A stretch of 64,000 bases of DNA from Acanthornis magna (lineage: Eukaryota > Chordata > Aves > Passeriformes > Acanthizidae). The stretch covers positions 3,196,501 through 3,260,500 of the forward strand of contig JAWUZG010000970.1 in the NCBI GenBank assembly GCA_036785705.1. Direction: 5' to 3'. Positions within the stretch are counted from its first letter, which is position 1. Every line of letters starts with the position of its first letter. The notes under the pieces were generated by a model, which was given only the letters and a program-made list of their open reading frames with translations, did not search any database and had not been told where the DNA came from. Positions 38,401 through 50,300 of the stretch are shown here, piece by piece. A program made the position numbers and the translations under genes.

Positions 38401-39579
38401 TCAAATATTGATCCTCCAGATTTCTATATTAAAAAAGTTAATTTTTCTCAATTTGACATCTCCCACAATGGTTTTAAATAGGCTACTTGTACCTTGTTTA
38501 ACAAAGAGAGGCAATAATTTTTAATGCCTTAAGCTTTTATAATTGCTCTTAATATTGTCACATCTTTATAGTGTACAAACTAATCCTCCTTTCACATAGA
38601 CGCCAAGCACTGTATCTGAGGGCAGAGCTGGTCAAAACTGGGGGAGGATGTGGCACTGAACTTGTCTATAAGGCATAAAGGTGTGTTCCTTAATGAACTT
38701 GTTTTTTCAGTCCTACTGTTACATTAAAGAAGAAAAAAAAATTGGTTGTAAGAATATTGCTTCCAATTGTCTGCAATCGGACCTCGGTGAAAAATTTATA
38801 ACATCAATACCCATATTAAAAGCTCTTAAGGCTATTTGAAACGGTTCAGAGACAAAGAGCCAAGTCTCATTGTTCCTCAAACTCTTATTGAAATGAATCA
38901 TATGGAAGATGATTTAGACATTTAAATAAGGGTTTGACTTTCTGGGCAGCCATGAAACCCAGTTAGTATTTCAAGGTCGTGGTTTTGAATGCACAAAGTT
39001 GGATTTGTTGTCCAGTTGGACAGGTCCAGTTGTAATCCTCATAACCAAAACCTGTAGAAATATGTTACTTGAAGCACACATCATGACTCAGTGTATTGCT
39101 AGTTCAATTTTTCAATGCCTTTCTTTTTCTGATAGATTATGAAATCCCTAAATCTTTTTATCCAGGATTCCCTAAAGCCTTCTTCTCAGACTCCTTATGA
39201 GGTGCTCCTATGATCAGATTGGAGTGGAAATTGTGCCATACATAGCTCTGTTCCTGGACACTGTAGACAAAGACACTGATCTTGCCTCTGGCCAGAAAAA
39301 AAGTCATTGCCACACTGAAAAATGGGGAGCTCCAACAGTTGTAAAGGTACCACTTCCCCATTACCACCATAAATAATGTGAAGAAAATCTTCCAAAAGAC
39401 AAAAACTTTAAAATTGCTGAAGAGCAAGATCATATATAATGCTTTTCAGGCACTGCAAAGTTTGTTTAATAGACTACAATGGGTTCATATAGTCCTTGGT
39501 TTCTGAAGGTTTAAGCAAAGGTTTTGCTGGTGAAGGGGCAGACAGACATGCTAGCTGAGGACACCACTACCTCTAGTTG

Positions 39580-39980
39580 GGAGAGAAGGAGGCTGAGGGG
39601 TGATCTCACTACTCCCTAGAGCTTCCTGAGGAGGGGAAGGGGAGAAGGAGATGCCGAGCTCTTCTCCCTGGTACACAGTGCCAGGACATGTGGGAATGGC
39701 TCAAAGCCACGTTCATTGGGGGAGGTTTAGACTGGACATTGGGAAGCATTTCTTTACCAAGAGGGTGGTCACACTGGAAAAGGCTTCCTGGAGAGGTGGT
39801 TGATGCCCTTTGCCTGTCAGTGTTTAAGAGTCATTCAGACAATATCCTGAATTACATCCTTTAGCTTTTGGTCAGTCTGAAGTCGTCAGGCAGTTGGACT
39901 GGATGAACATTGAAGACCCCTTCCAACTGAAATATTCAGCTCCTTTCTATTCTATTCTGTTCTTTTCTATTCTACTCTGA
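39580..39980 (+). mobile_element. CR1 LINE fragment, sense, with ATTCT-type 3' end
   Basis: Follows the CR1 3' region in forward order: AGAAGGAGGCTGAGGGGTGA, then a GGGGGAGGTTTAGACTGGACA block, CATTTCTTTACCAAGAGGGT, CTTCCTGGAGAGGTGGTTGA, then TTGGACTGGATGAACATT and a CCCCTTCCAACTGAAATATTC block. It ends in repeated TTCTATTCTATTC (39,946-39,977), the characteristic short 3' repeat. It is 5'-truncated to about 400 bp, with no reverse transcriptase. Confidence 0.92.
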
Positions 39981-42649
39981 AGTGTCTTCCAAACACATAT
40001 ATAAAATGCCTGTCTCCACTGTTTACCCTATCACAAAATTCAGGATTCTCAGTTGTGCCCAGACATGTAATTCTACTGAAATAAGTGGAAATAATGCTGA
40101 GATGTTTTTGAAGAGTTCCACTGCTTCCTCTGTGCAGCTTCATGTACCTGAAGAGATTAAGTCCACAGAGAGTGTTGCAGTGTTTCCATTTCAATGTCTG
40201 TGGTTGTCCAAGGATATTAATGGGACAGAATCACTTCTCCATTTGCCCACTGTTCCATAATGCTTTCCAGTGCCAAAGGAGGCACTCTTCTGCAGAGCTT
40301 AGTTCATGATAAGGCTCCCTGCTGGTTTTAGACTTCACGTTAACAGATAAAATGTTTCACTCCTATTTTCACTAAGGAGCTCAGTCTGATCAGCAGTCTT
40401 AGACCTCTCTGTACTGACTTGCCTATATACAAAACTCAGACACAGGAAGAACAGTTTATGTGAATTTGAATCAGATTTGCATTTTTATGGAGTTTCATCC
40501 ATAAACTTGTAATCTGGGCCCAAGTCTTCTAAATCACTTAGGAAACTATTTAATTTCCTTTCTTTTTTATTTTTTTCTTTTGTCCTGCCCACTCCTTTTA
40601 TCTAATTTATTCTTTCTAATGATTCTAAATTTGGGAAAGCATTTTCACTTTGTATATCTTTCTTAATTTCTGCTTTTTACTTTCCGTTTGCTTCTTACAA
40701 CCATTTCTATGCTTCCTCTGGCTTTTCCTTCTTCATTCTAATGCTTCAAACAAGGGTCATCCCACCATGGGTCATCAGACATAGTAGAATGCTGAGCTCT
40801 ACTTACCACCTCCTATTTCTTATTATGTACTCCTTTGTGGAATCACCCTCTATACCTAAAAACATCACACTAGTTGCAAGAGCAGGGAGATGTCCTCATA
40901 GTGTTCTGCCCAAGAAAGATTGCACCTAGCTCTTAGAGAGCACCTAGCTTGGAGACTTATGCAAGATTTGTGACTTCACAAGGTAAAATTTTATATCCAA
41001 TTCAAGAAACTATGTTAGGAAGCTCATGAACTAAGGATTGGTTCAGAATACAAGTTTCCTTCAGAAGAACTGTTTGGCAACATCCTCAGAGTGGAAAATG
41101 AAGAAATTAAAAGAGCAGCAATTGAAGAATTGCAGTCTTTCAAACAAACCAGAAGACAAAGGGGGAAAGGTGTCCATTTTTGTACCTCTATGTATATTTT
41201 TCCTTTGTAAACTGAAAAATAATTCCAGTTTTGCCCTTTTCCAAAGAAGCCTCCTCAAAATCCCATGTCTTTGGAGTGAATTCATGTATTTGAACTGGAA
41301 TGAAAGGGCTGAAATTTGAACAAAACACTATGCTGTTATCATATTCCCCACTTTTTTTCATTTTGGAAGTAAAAATTTTAAGAATTAATGTTTCATTTAA
41401 GGGAATGCAGTAACCTATGTAGGTTTTGTATTTTTGGAACAAATTTAGAAAGAAGATGAAATTATCTCCTGAAATGAGATCAACAAAAGAATCTTTCAAG
41501 ACATAAACCTAAAGTAGTGGGAGGTTTTATATAATATATATGGAGATATATAATAATACTGCTAGAATTGAGCGCCATCTTGCATTATGCAACAAACGAG
41601 AGGAACAGTGTGTAAATATAGGCCAAAAAGCTGGATCCAAACCTATGAAGTCATTGCTCAAAATATCAAGTAGACAATGCTGAGAATGAAGATGATCATT
41701 CCAAGGAATGTAAATTTAGTGAAGGAATTATTCATGATGAACAGGTGTGAGTGCAGGACACAGTATGCGTCATTCTTCAAAAGATGCAAGTTTTCAAGGT
41801 GTCACTCAAGTAAGAACTTGGGTGTTTCCTGTTCAGATGCAGAATATGGCTACAGATACACTGAGACCAAGGTAATATCATCACTGCAGATGCTGAGCTC
41901 TGCATGCTTACATTAATTTTGGACTCTTTTCTGTCTTATCTCTGCATAGTTATGTCTTTCCTATTCTCTATACCATCCTGCCATCATTTGATAAAAAAAT
42001 GAATGTGTGGGACATAGATAAACCATTATTAACAGCACAAACAACTTGCAAATCTCTTATTTTGTATCTTGAGAATATTTGGCAATAATCTAGGAAAAAC
42101 AGCAAGTAAAGGCTTTTCAGAAGAGGGGAATGTGTTTTTTAAGAGTTTTGCAGAAAAGGCTATGCAAGGTAGACATAAAGACGATGCAGCTACAGACAGC
42201 ACTTGTGGACTGTAAGATGCCATGGAAAACGACATAAAAGTGAGGGCAAGCACAGTGAGGAGTGCCAAGCACCAGCTGGGAGGCAAGGCCATGAGTTCTT
42301 GAAGGGATCCAGTGAAATTATGTCAATTGTGCTCAGCACTCCAAAAAGCTTCTCATGCAGGTTCATGCTGATCAGTGTTGTTTGCATCACTGTTTTGCTG
42401 AGAGAGGTGATATTATGTCCCACGATACAGCAGGACAGCACAAACATTGTGACACCATGTCAAGACATCACTCTCTGCTCTGTGCTATATAAGGAGCTGG
42501 CTTGCTGAGCTCTGCAAGGCATAGTATGGCTGACCTGGTAGGTTTGCTCACCAAGCCACAAGGTACAAAAACGAACTACAAATATTCAAAATGAGGTAAA
42601 GGTTGGTCTGTGTTTATAAAGGACTGAGAATTTTCTTTTTTTCTTTTTC

Positions 42650-42675
42650 TTTTTTTTTTTTTTTTTTTTTTTTTT
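42650..42675. repeat. Poly(T) tract
   Basis: Twenty-six consecutive T preceded by T-rich DNA. It could be a reverse-complemented poly(A) tail of a retrocopy, but no copied gene is recognisable beside it. Confidence 0.85.
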
Positions 42676-45600
42676 GCCCAGCCACAAGTATCTCAAAATA
42701 GTTTTTTTTAGTTCTCAAAATATTCCTGTAGGAGCTTCCCCTGGGAGTTTAGGAAATAAATAGCTTATCCTGGACAGACTATTTATTTCCAAGATGTTTA
42801 CTCGTGCAATCCATGTGATTGTAAAGTGCCTCCATTTCTCAAGCTCTCTTTCAGCTCCTTAGGGGCACATAACTTAAGCCTAGCAACTTTCCCCATATAC
42901 TGACAGACTGTTACTTCTAAATATTGAACTGGTAGCTCCAATTCTCTATTCATAGCGCAACTATTAATGTGGCAAGAGAGATTGGTGTATGATTAGGTTT
43001 GAAATGCCCAGACTCCCTGGAACCAATAGTTCATATCCCTACGAGATCAGCACTTTGCCCCTCTGTCTGCACCAGATCAGAGATCTACAACCCCAGGTCA
43101 TCCACATAAAGCCCTGAAATTAGGTCTATGTGGTCAGCTTAAAGGTCTACAGGTCATGCTTTGTCAAAAGGGGCTACCCCAATATTTGTGCACATGCTCC
43201 CTCACACCTGTTCTCGCTCTACAGCATTGTGATAACAGCTGTTTATTGTTAGCTACCAGAGCTGACTTGCAATTCAGCAGGACTGGCCTAGTCCAGCTGC
43301 TTTTCTGTTGACAAAAATTACAGTCCTCCACCTGAGCCATACCATTTCAAACCAATGGAATTCTTATCTAAGAGCTGATATTTTGAAAACACTTGCTAGA
43401 AGATAAAATGCTGTCATTAGCTGTTAGCTGCAAACACTGCAATTCACGCTGAAATTTACAGTTTTTCAGTTTATTTTCACTAGCTATTTTCCTAAAAGAA
43501 GAACTTTTTCATAGAAGATTTAACATTAATTTCCCACTTATTTTTTGAGAAAGAAAAGCAGTGCGAAAATAAAATCAGAATGGCAATATACATCCATCTT
43601 GCAACACATCCTCAATGAGCCTCAGGCAGCCATGTGAAGCCAATTAACCACTAGTTTTGTGATTGAAATAGGCAGCAAACAGCAGAAACTAAATAGCAAT
43701 AAACACAGCACATAGATAAGCTGGCTAGTCCATTTTCCTATGATTATTTAATCCTAGGTTTCTATTTAGTAGTTTATTCATGTAGGAGCACTGCTGATAC
43801 TCCCCAAGAAAGCTAAAGGTGTTAATTAGGGAGTGTCTGCAGCAAAGGATGGCCAGGTAGAGCAGGTCTATAAGAAGGGAAGAGGCAACTAAGGCCAGAT
43901 CACTTCAAAAAAGAAGGAAGGAAGATATTGGATAGAACCTGTTAGGTCTGGTAAGCCTGCTTTATTTTGTCAGATTTCCTGCACAATGCATTTTCTGTGG
44001 TAGACTTTGACATTCTCATATTGTTTATATTTCTCTGTTATTTTTAAACTTCTTTATCTATAATGGTATTAGAGCAGAAAAATCTGTTACTTATTTATAT
44101 GTATCTTTCTAAAGTATAGGGAAACGTGAAATTAAAAAAAAGTTGTTTTTTTCAAAAGCTTTGGTTGAAAACATTCATCAAAAACTAGTTTAAATAAGAA
44201 ATAGCTTTTAATTGACCATTTAATGATGAAGCAGAAAGCATCAAAATATATAGCTGAGGATAGGCTTGGGGGAGGAGTGATAGCTGCAAACTCCCTCTTA
44301 TTCCCTTTCTACGCTTAATCATGTAAGCTTACTGCCAGTAAATTTCAATGATAAAGAGTGAAGGAAGTCAATCTGTCTAAAGAGGAAAGCAAAAAGGCAG
44401 TGTCTGAGTGACTGAGTGTTGCTTGTGTGTCACACAGTCTAGCATTGCTAAGAAGTGAGAGAAGAAATGGATATCCAAAGAAAAATTATTATGGAATACT
44501 TCTCCTTCTTTCTAAGGAGAAAAAAAAAACAAACCAACAAGCCACAAGACACCTGACTTCTGCTGTATTGGAGAGTCAGTGCTCTATCTCTTGCCTCCTT
44601 TGTGTTAGAAGCACAAAGTGGATGTGAAACTCTACTAGAAAACTTAGACACTACACAAGTGCAGAACACTGACAAGGAATGGAGAACTAATGCCTTTTGC
44701 TTCAGCAAATATACCTCCTTCTCTTCCTGTGCCCTGCTTCATCATAGACCTGTTATCTTACCCTTAGAAGGCCTCGATCTCTATGCACCTTAGAATATGG
44801 GGCAATCAACCTTCATGAAATATCTGAACTACCTCACGAAAGCAAAGGGTTCTACAGTTACCAGAAGTACTTAACTGCTCACCTAATTGAGATATTTATC
44901 TTAAATGTATCTTAAATTGGATATCCTTATCTTGGGCTTTTCTGCCCAAGAAGTAGTAAGTGTAAGAAGTAGAGTTTCTTTTTGTTGGGGGTTTGCAAAT
45001 GGATTGGGACCATGCTACTTGCAAAAGCAACCTTGCCATTGTTGTAAATTCAGTTGAAAACAGTCCTGCACAGAACAGGTATTTTTTTAAGAATCAAAGC
45101 TTAGGATCTGAAGTAAGCTAAATGCCAAATAAATTGGAGGGAATTTGATGTTTGTGAGCCCCCTTTTAAGGAATTAAGAGAAACAAAACACCAATTGGAC
45201 TAAGAGATGCCTGGGTGAACCCAGCAATTCTCTGCACATCTCTTTGGAGCACTTGATTTTTTGCTACACTTTGGTAATCCCTCTGCCATCTAATAGTTTT
45301 CAGCTACATAAAGAATTTTAGCAGCTGAAACCCAAAAGTATATTACTTATATACTTGGAAGGAGAAAATTATCTGATGATCTTAATGATGTTACAGTTAA
45401 TGAAAGATCTTAAAAAATTCTAGCACGCTTGGAGCTCCTCATGCAGAAGCTGGGAGAGAAGTTAGTGTTGGATGTGTGACCAGCTGTGTTCTAATGTTCT
45501 ATTTTCAACATGGCTCTTCCAAATGCTTGAACACTGATCTATATAAAGGATAAATTCCATGTAAAGAGAGAATGTAGACATGAAAATAGGAGCACTTTGG

Positions 45601-45682
45601 ATTTTATTCAGCAGCTTGCTAAAAAACAGCTTGCATTGCATCTCTTGCAGTGTGAGCAATGACACAATCTTATTTTCTTAAG

Positions 45683-46251
45683 GCAATAAACCTGACTTCA
45701 AGATGTCACAGGAAGAGGATTCTTTTCTGGATGTTAGAAGATCTCTGAAAAAGCGAACAGTGAAACACAGCACCCCAGCAGACTCAATACTTTCAAGAAC
45801 AGCTCCTTCTCTTACAGATCTGACAAATCAGTCAATCAAGGACCAAGATACCACAAAGCGAGTTTATGAATCTCCAATACCAAAATCAAATCTAAGTAGA
45901 TCATTATCTCAAGTATCATCAGTACGTGTCGATGCATACTTCCCTCATATGTCCCCAAACAGGCTTTCAACAGCATTTGATTTGCAAGAACTAAATAAAG
46001 AGAAAAGCCAAAGCTCTCGGCTTGTATTTTCTAGAAGGAGGCTTTCCACTGTGTTGGCCTCTGATGAATCAAATCAAGAACCACCTCACAAGGTTGTCCC
46101 ACACATAGAAACTCAAGCTTCTGCCAGAGCATCTGTGGAAGTTGCAGCAACTCACGAGAGTGGACCTTCCTGGCTTGTTACTGGAATACCAGGGATCAAA
46201 GATCCCCTGGTAGCAAAAACCAGAAAGAAGAAAATTGATAAAGCTCTTCAG
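45683..46251 (+). CDS. CCDC201: CCDC201-like gene, first coding exon
   Basis: The exon probably starts after the acceptor at 45,681-45,682; another acceptor ends at 45,650. The start codon is ATG at 45,703 and the exon ends at 46,251 before gtaatg, giving 183 codons. The protein is hydrophilic and rich in Ser, Arg and Lys, with no signal peptide or membrane segment. VKHSTPADS, RRRLSTVLASDES and WLVTGIPGI match motifs I recall from human CCDC201 (KHSTP, RRLST.WAS.ES, PGLPGI). Mammalian CCDC201 is an oocyte gene whose loss causes early ovarian failure; the molecular role is unknown. Its position between ADCY1 and IGFBP1 also fits. The full product is 211 residues versus about 187 in human. The symbol is from memory, not a search. 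Confidence 0.7.
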
Positions 46252-47140
46252 GTAATGGCTTTCATTTAGTTATGCAACAGTTAAATTACACAAACTTCTA
46301 CCAATGCTGAATATATAGAGATCTTTCTAGTAAAGTGGGAATAGTTTACTAACAGAATATTTCCAGAACTTTAGCAGGGCGGACATCTCTCTATGAACTG
46401 GATCACAACTTGATAGACTCTGTAATACCATTCCTAATCACAGATGGGATACTGTGCAAACTTCCAAACTAGCATTTGCTTCAGCTTGTGTGTTGATATG
46501 ACTCATTGGGTACTCTAGTGTGAAAGTTTTTGTGTTTTTAAAATATATCTTTCTTTAGAAGATTTTTACAAATGGGAAAAAATCAGTAATTTAAATTCTA
46601 AAGTTTCCTAATGTAAGCAAGTGAGTTCAAGCTAGAGAAACAAAATCTACTGCTTTCTTTGTTTAATCTAAGTTGTAGTGCTTTACAAGAAGAATGCCAG
46701 TCATTGCAAATGGGATCTTGCGTGCAGTCCTTTTGACTAGTGTAGGGGTTCCTAAGGAAAGCACAGACAAATATGTTCTGCAGGTGCTGGCTGTCTCTGG
46801 AGCACAAGAACTCAATTTTCTGAAGCTTTCATTATTACCAAAGGGCCTTTGAAAAGTCTATAGAAAGGACAGGAAGGCAGCAAAGTTAGACTCTGAAGGT
46901 TGCCATCAAATTCTGTTCTGGTTTGGTTTTTGCTCCATACCATATTGTTCTTGGGTGTGTTGAAAACTCAAGAAAACTTGCCAGCTCTGAGAGTAAAAGC
47001 TTCTTTGGCTGGAGTCTTCCATTTGTTTTTAGCAAAGTCCAGTTGGGTCATAATTCTCTTGTGTACATTGTTTGCTTTTGAAAGCAAGTGGCATCAGAAT
47101 GGATTAGATTGATTAAGTAATATTTTCTCTTCTATAACAG
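46252..47140 (+). other. CCDC201: Intron of the CCDC201-like gene
   Basis: 889 bp, gtaatg donor and ttctataacag acceptor. No repeats or other features recognised. Confidence 0.75.
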
Positions 47141-47227
47141 AGAAAGAAAGAAAGAGAATGGCTGCTTCGTCAACTTAACAACATTGAGGAGGCAACAAAA
47201 CATGAACTGATTATTGAAGAAGCTTGA
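47141..47227 (+). CDS. CCDC201: CCDC201-like gene, terminal exon (coiled-coil C-terminus)
   Basis: 28 codons plus TGA in phase 0 with the preceding exon. It encodes RKKEREWLLRQLNNIEEATK followed by HELIIEEA, a charged amphipathic helix. The NIEEAT.HEL.IE ending is the most distinctive match to the human CCDC201 C-terminus as I remember it. It joins the basic KTRKKKIDKALQ of the upstream exon into one continuous predicted helix. Too short to be noticed by ORF length alone. Confidence 0.72.
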   Translation, partial: RKKEREWLLRQLNNIEEATKHELIIEEA

Positions 47228-47320
47228 TTGGGCTACCTGTGGGATAAGTGCTGTTACATCCATCATGTGGGAATGGCTGATTACAATAAATCGCTCTTCA
47301 CTATAATGCCTGTTAGACTT
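47228..47320 (+). other. CCDC201: 3'UTR and poly(A) signal of the CCDC201-like gene
   Basis: A short 3'UTR. AATAAA at 47,285-47,290 is 58 bases after the stop codon, followed by a T-rich stretch at 47,305-47,330. Cleavage near 47,305-47,320 is inferred. Confidence 0.55.
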
Positions 47321-50300
47321 CCTCTTTCCTTCCAAAATGTTCTTTCCCTGCTGTTCATTTGTTTTCTCATTCTTGCCTCTTAAATCTAGGAGAAGTCAGG
47401 TATAAGTTAAGTGCCTCTACACAGAGTCAATGCTGAAAGGCCTAGAACAAAGAAGGGAGGAAGAACTTTGTGTAAGAATCATTCTTCATCCTGCCACAGT
47501 TCTTCCTGGCCATAATCTTTTGTGTAGTGTTCAAGTCTTCTAGGGTTGCTGATGTTTGTTAAGTGACAAAGTCCTAGTGGCACATAGATTGTAATTCTGG
47601 TTAGCCAAAGGAGAATGTCTTAATCTAAAGGGTAATCAAAGTTGATGCAATCTGGAATGTTTTTGCTGCTACCTGGAGCTATGTGGAAATACTGAGAGGC
47701 ACCAAGAAGGGAGGCCATTGCTTATTTTGAAGTTTTGGCTCAAAATGAGTTTGTCCCAGCCTAAGCTTTTAAATGTAACTCACTGTTGCACAGGAGATAC
47801 TTAATCCTTGGCTGTTTGTTTTCAGGGTTTATGGGTTTTCTGGTTTTTTGTTTTATTTTTTTTCACTGGAGCTGCTGCATGTAGGTCATAGAAGGGTGTC
47901 TTACCTGACAGCTGTATTGTCAAAATGGTAACTTAGCTCAAAGGAACTTTCTGAAGCATCAATCAAGAAGTGATGCAAAAAGCTCCATATTGAGATTACT
48001 TCCTACTGCTCTCTGTTAATCTTTAGATTAAACAGGCACAGTTTATCACTTCTAAGGGATCTGTGGAGTGTCTGCAGCAGGAATCCAGAACAGATTTACC
48101 ACCAACATACACATATTTCTGCACTTGTGTGGCTCTAGCGTGTGCATTTTCCTGGCTTATACTGGTTTTGCAGCTGTTCTAGGCACCAATGAAGTACCCC
48201 AAAGTGAGAGGTCCCATTCAAAAGAAGCTGCAAGTTAAGAATGGATACAAGGGACACTTTTGCATTTCCTTCCCACACACTGTAACTTGTAATATCTCAC
48301 ATCCAAGGTGGCAGAAAAGAAGTATGTCCCAAGCCAAAACTATGAGACCAATAGCATCTGTGTTGCACTCAAAAATGTAAGAGTGCAGTTGCGGTTTTAC
48401 AACCTCTCTCAGGATTTAAAAGGAATTAGGATGTTTTTGCTAATGATTCCTGAAGTGAAATTCTTCAGTTTCTCAGGAGAACAGCCTTATCCTCAGACCT
48501 GGCTTTGTGTGTAGCCAGGCAGTGGGGCAATGCTGTCCTTTAGGTCATGAGCCAAGTCACACGCACTTGGTTTCATGTTTAGCTAATGTTCTGGTATTTG
48601 TTTGTGTGTGTTACCCAGGCTGCTTGTCTGGTCTCCACAGGTTCTTCTGGCAACCAGTGAGCTCCTGGCTGGTGTAGATCGCAAGCTGCTTTTGAGATAA
48701 AATAGGCATGGTTGCAGATGTGCTGCTATTCCCCTTGAGCCTGCAGGCATTTCATCAGTATCTGTGATTTGTGCCAGGGGCTGAACTAAGATCAGGCAAG
48801 TGCAAGGTTAGCGTAAAACCCTCCACTACCCCTGGGACAAGCACAGATTAGTCTGGCTGCATGACCCAATGCTTAGTCCAAATGACCCAGTTCTGCCTCT
48901 TGTTTACTTGTACCTTCCCAGATAGTTCCAGTTGTTCCTTCTTTGGGCTTCTCATCTTATTTTCAGGAAGTCTTGATACTGCTTCTGATTTCCTTTCTCA
49001 CAGTTGCCTCTCAAAGTCACTCTTGGCTCCCACCCATCCAGGTTCTTGGTCTTCAAATGTCTTCATCTAATGTCGTCTCCAATCTGGCATCTAGTTGTTT
49101 CCTTCCTTATAAGACACAGAGGTCTCTTTAGTGCCTGCTTGTCACCGCTGGATTCCTTGTCCATCTGATACCCTCTGATACCTGACACTGGTCTTCTGCC
49201 AAAACTCAGTCTCAGTTGTCATACTCCAAAGTGCCTTTGTCTGCTTAGATTGATGCCCTCCATGACACTAGGGCAAGTGGAAAGGTCATCTGGGACAAGT
49301 TCCAGACCTTAGGAGGCCAGGAGTGTAGCTGCTGCAAAATTCCTTCTAAGGCCCTGCTTTGGGCTACATTAAATGCAAAAGAAATCCAGGGAATATGGCT
49401 ACTTAACATCTAAGACATCTTTGGGTTCATTCCAAGTGCAATGCAAAACTTCTGAAATTCAGAACACAGTAAATGATGGAAAAGTTTTTTCAGGGAGCAA
49501 GGCTGCCACCCTGTCAAGTTCATGGAACTAGTTGGTGCCAATAAAATCCCGAAGACTTTCCTCAGTGGAGGAAAACAAATTGTACCTAGTGGTAACACCA
49601 AACTGACTTTGGGCCCTTCCAAGTTTTCAAGCTGTATCAGGCGGATAGATGCAAAAAACCAAGAGGTCTCAAGATTTTGGAAACTACTTCTATTTTCTCT
49701 CTAGAATGTTTAAAAATAAATACAATAGACTATACAGCATTGGTTTTGCAGTAATTTTAGGTGCTCATGAGTTTGCAAAAATCATAAAACTGCTTATAGT
49801 ATATAATGAGACTATTAATACAATCAACTGGCTCTTCAGGGGTTTTCCAACATCTGTCTTACGCTCTACACCCACAGTATTAACAGTTAATTGCATGTAA
49901 CAATCCCAAGGGACTTCAGCCAGGCCTATATAGTGCAGACCTGAGTGAATGGTGTTCCCAAAGAAAGGCTTGTCTCTAATTTATAGAATCAGAATGTTAG
50001 AAAATGTGAAACTACATGCAACAAATTTATATATAAAACTACATTGCTCTTATGGTACATCACATGTAAGTATATCTATGGGGAAAAATAAATTTAAAAA
50101 GCCAACCACCAAACAAATAGTATATTTTTTGTTTATAGAGCTTGCACTTGCTTTCAGTTCTCCAGTAGACTCACAAGTCTACTGGAATTAAATTTTTAAG
50201 TTTAAATTATACAGTTAGTTTTCTGTTATGCTATGTATGTATACTTTGAAGGGAATAGGCTTGGGGAGGAGCACTAGTAGTATGCAGTTTCACTCTTGTT

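Larger units (their letters stand above)
35451..45682. other. Intergenic region between ADCY1 and the CCDC201-like gene
   Basis: About 10 kb. It contains a sense CR1 fragment (39,580-39,980), a 26-base T tract (42,650-42,675), a 15-bp tandem duplication (37,124-37,153) and a TATA-like motif followed by a possible donor (42,486-42,539). The remaining AT-rich DNA shows no supported gene. 5' untranslated exons of the downstream gene could lie here. Confidence 0.65.

Noticed and set aside
42600..42700. Processed pseudogene suggested by the T26 tract
   Set aside because: No gene-like sequence or target duplication recognisable beside the tract.
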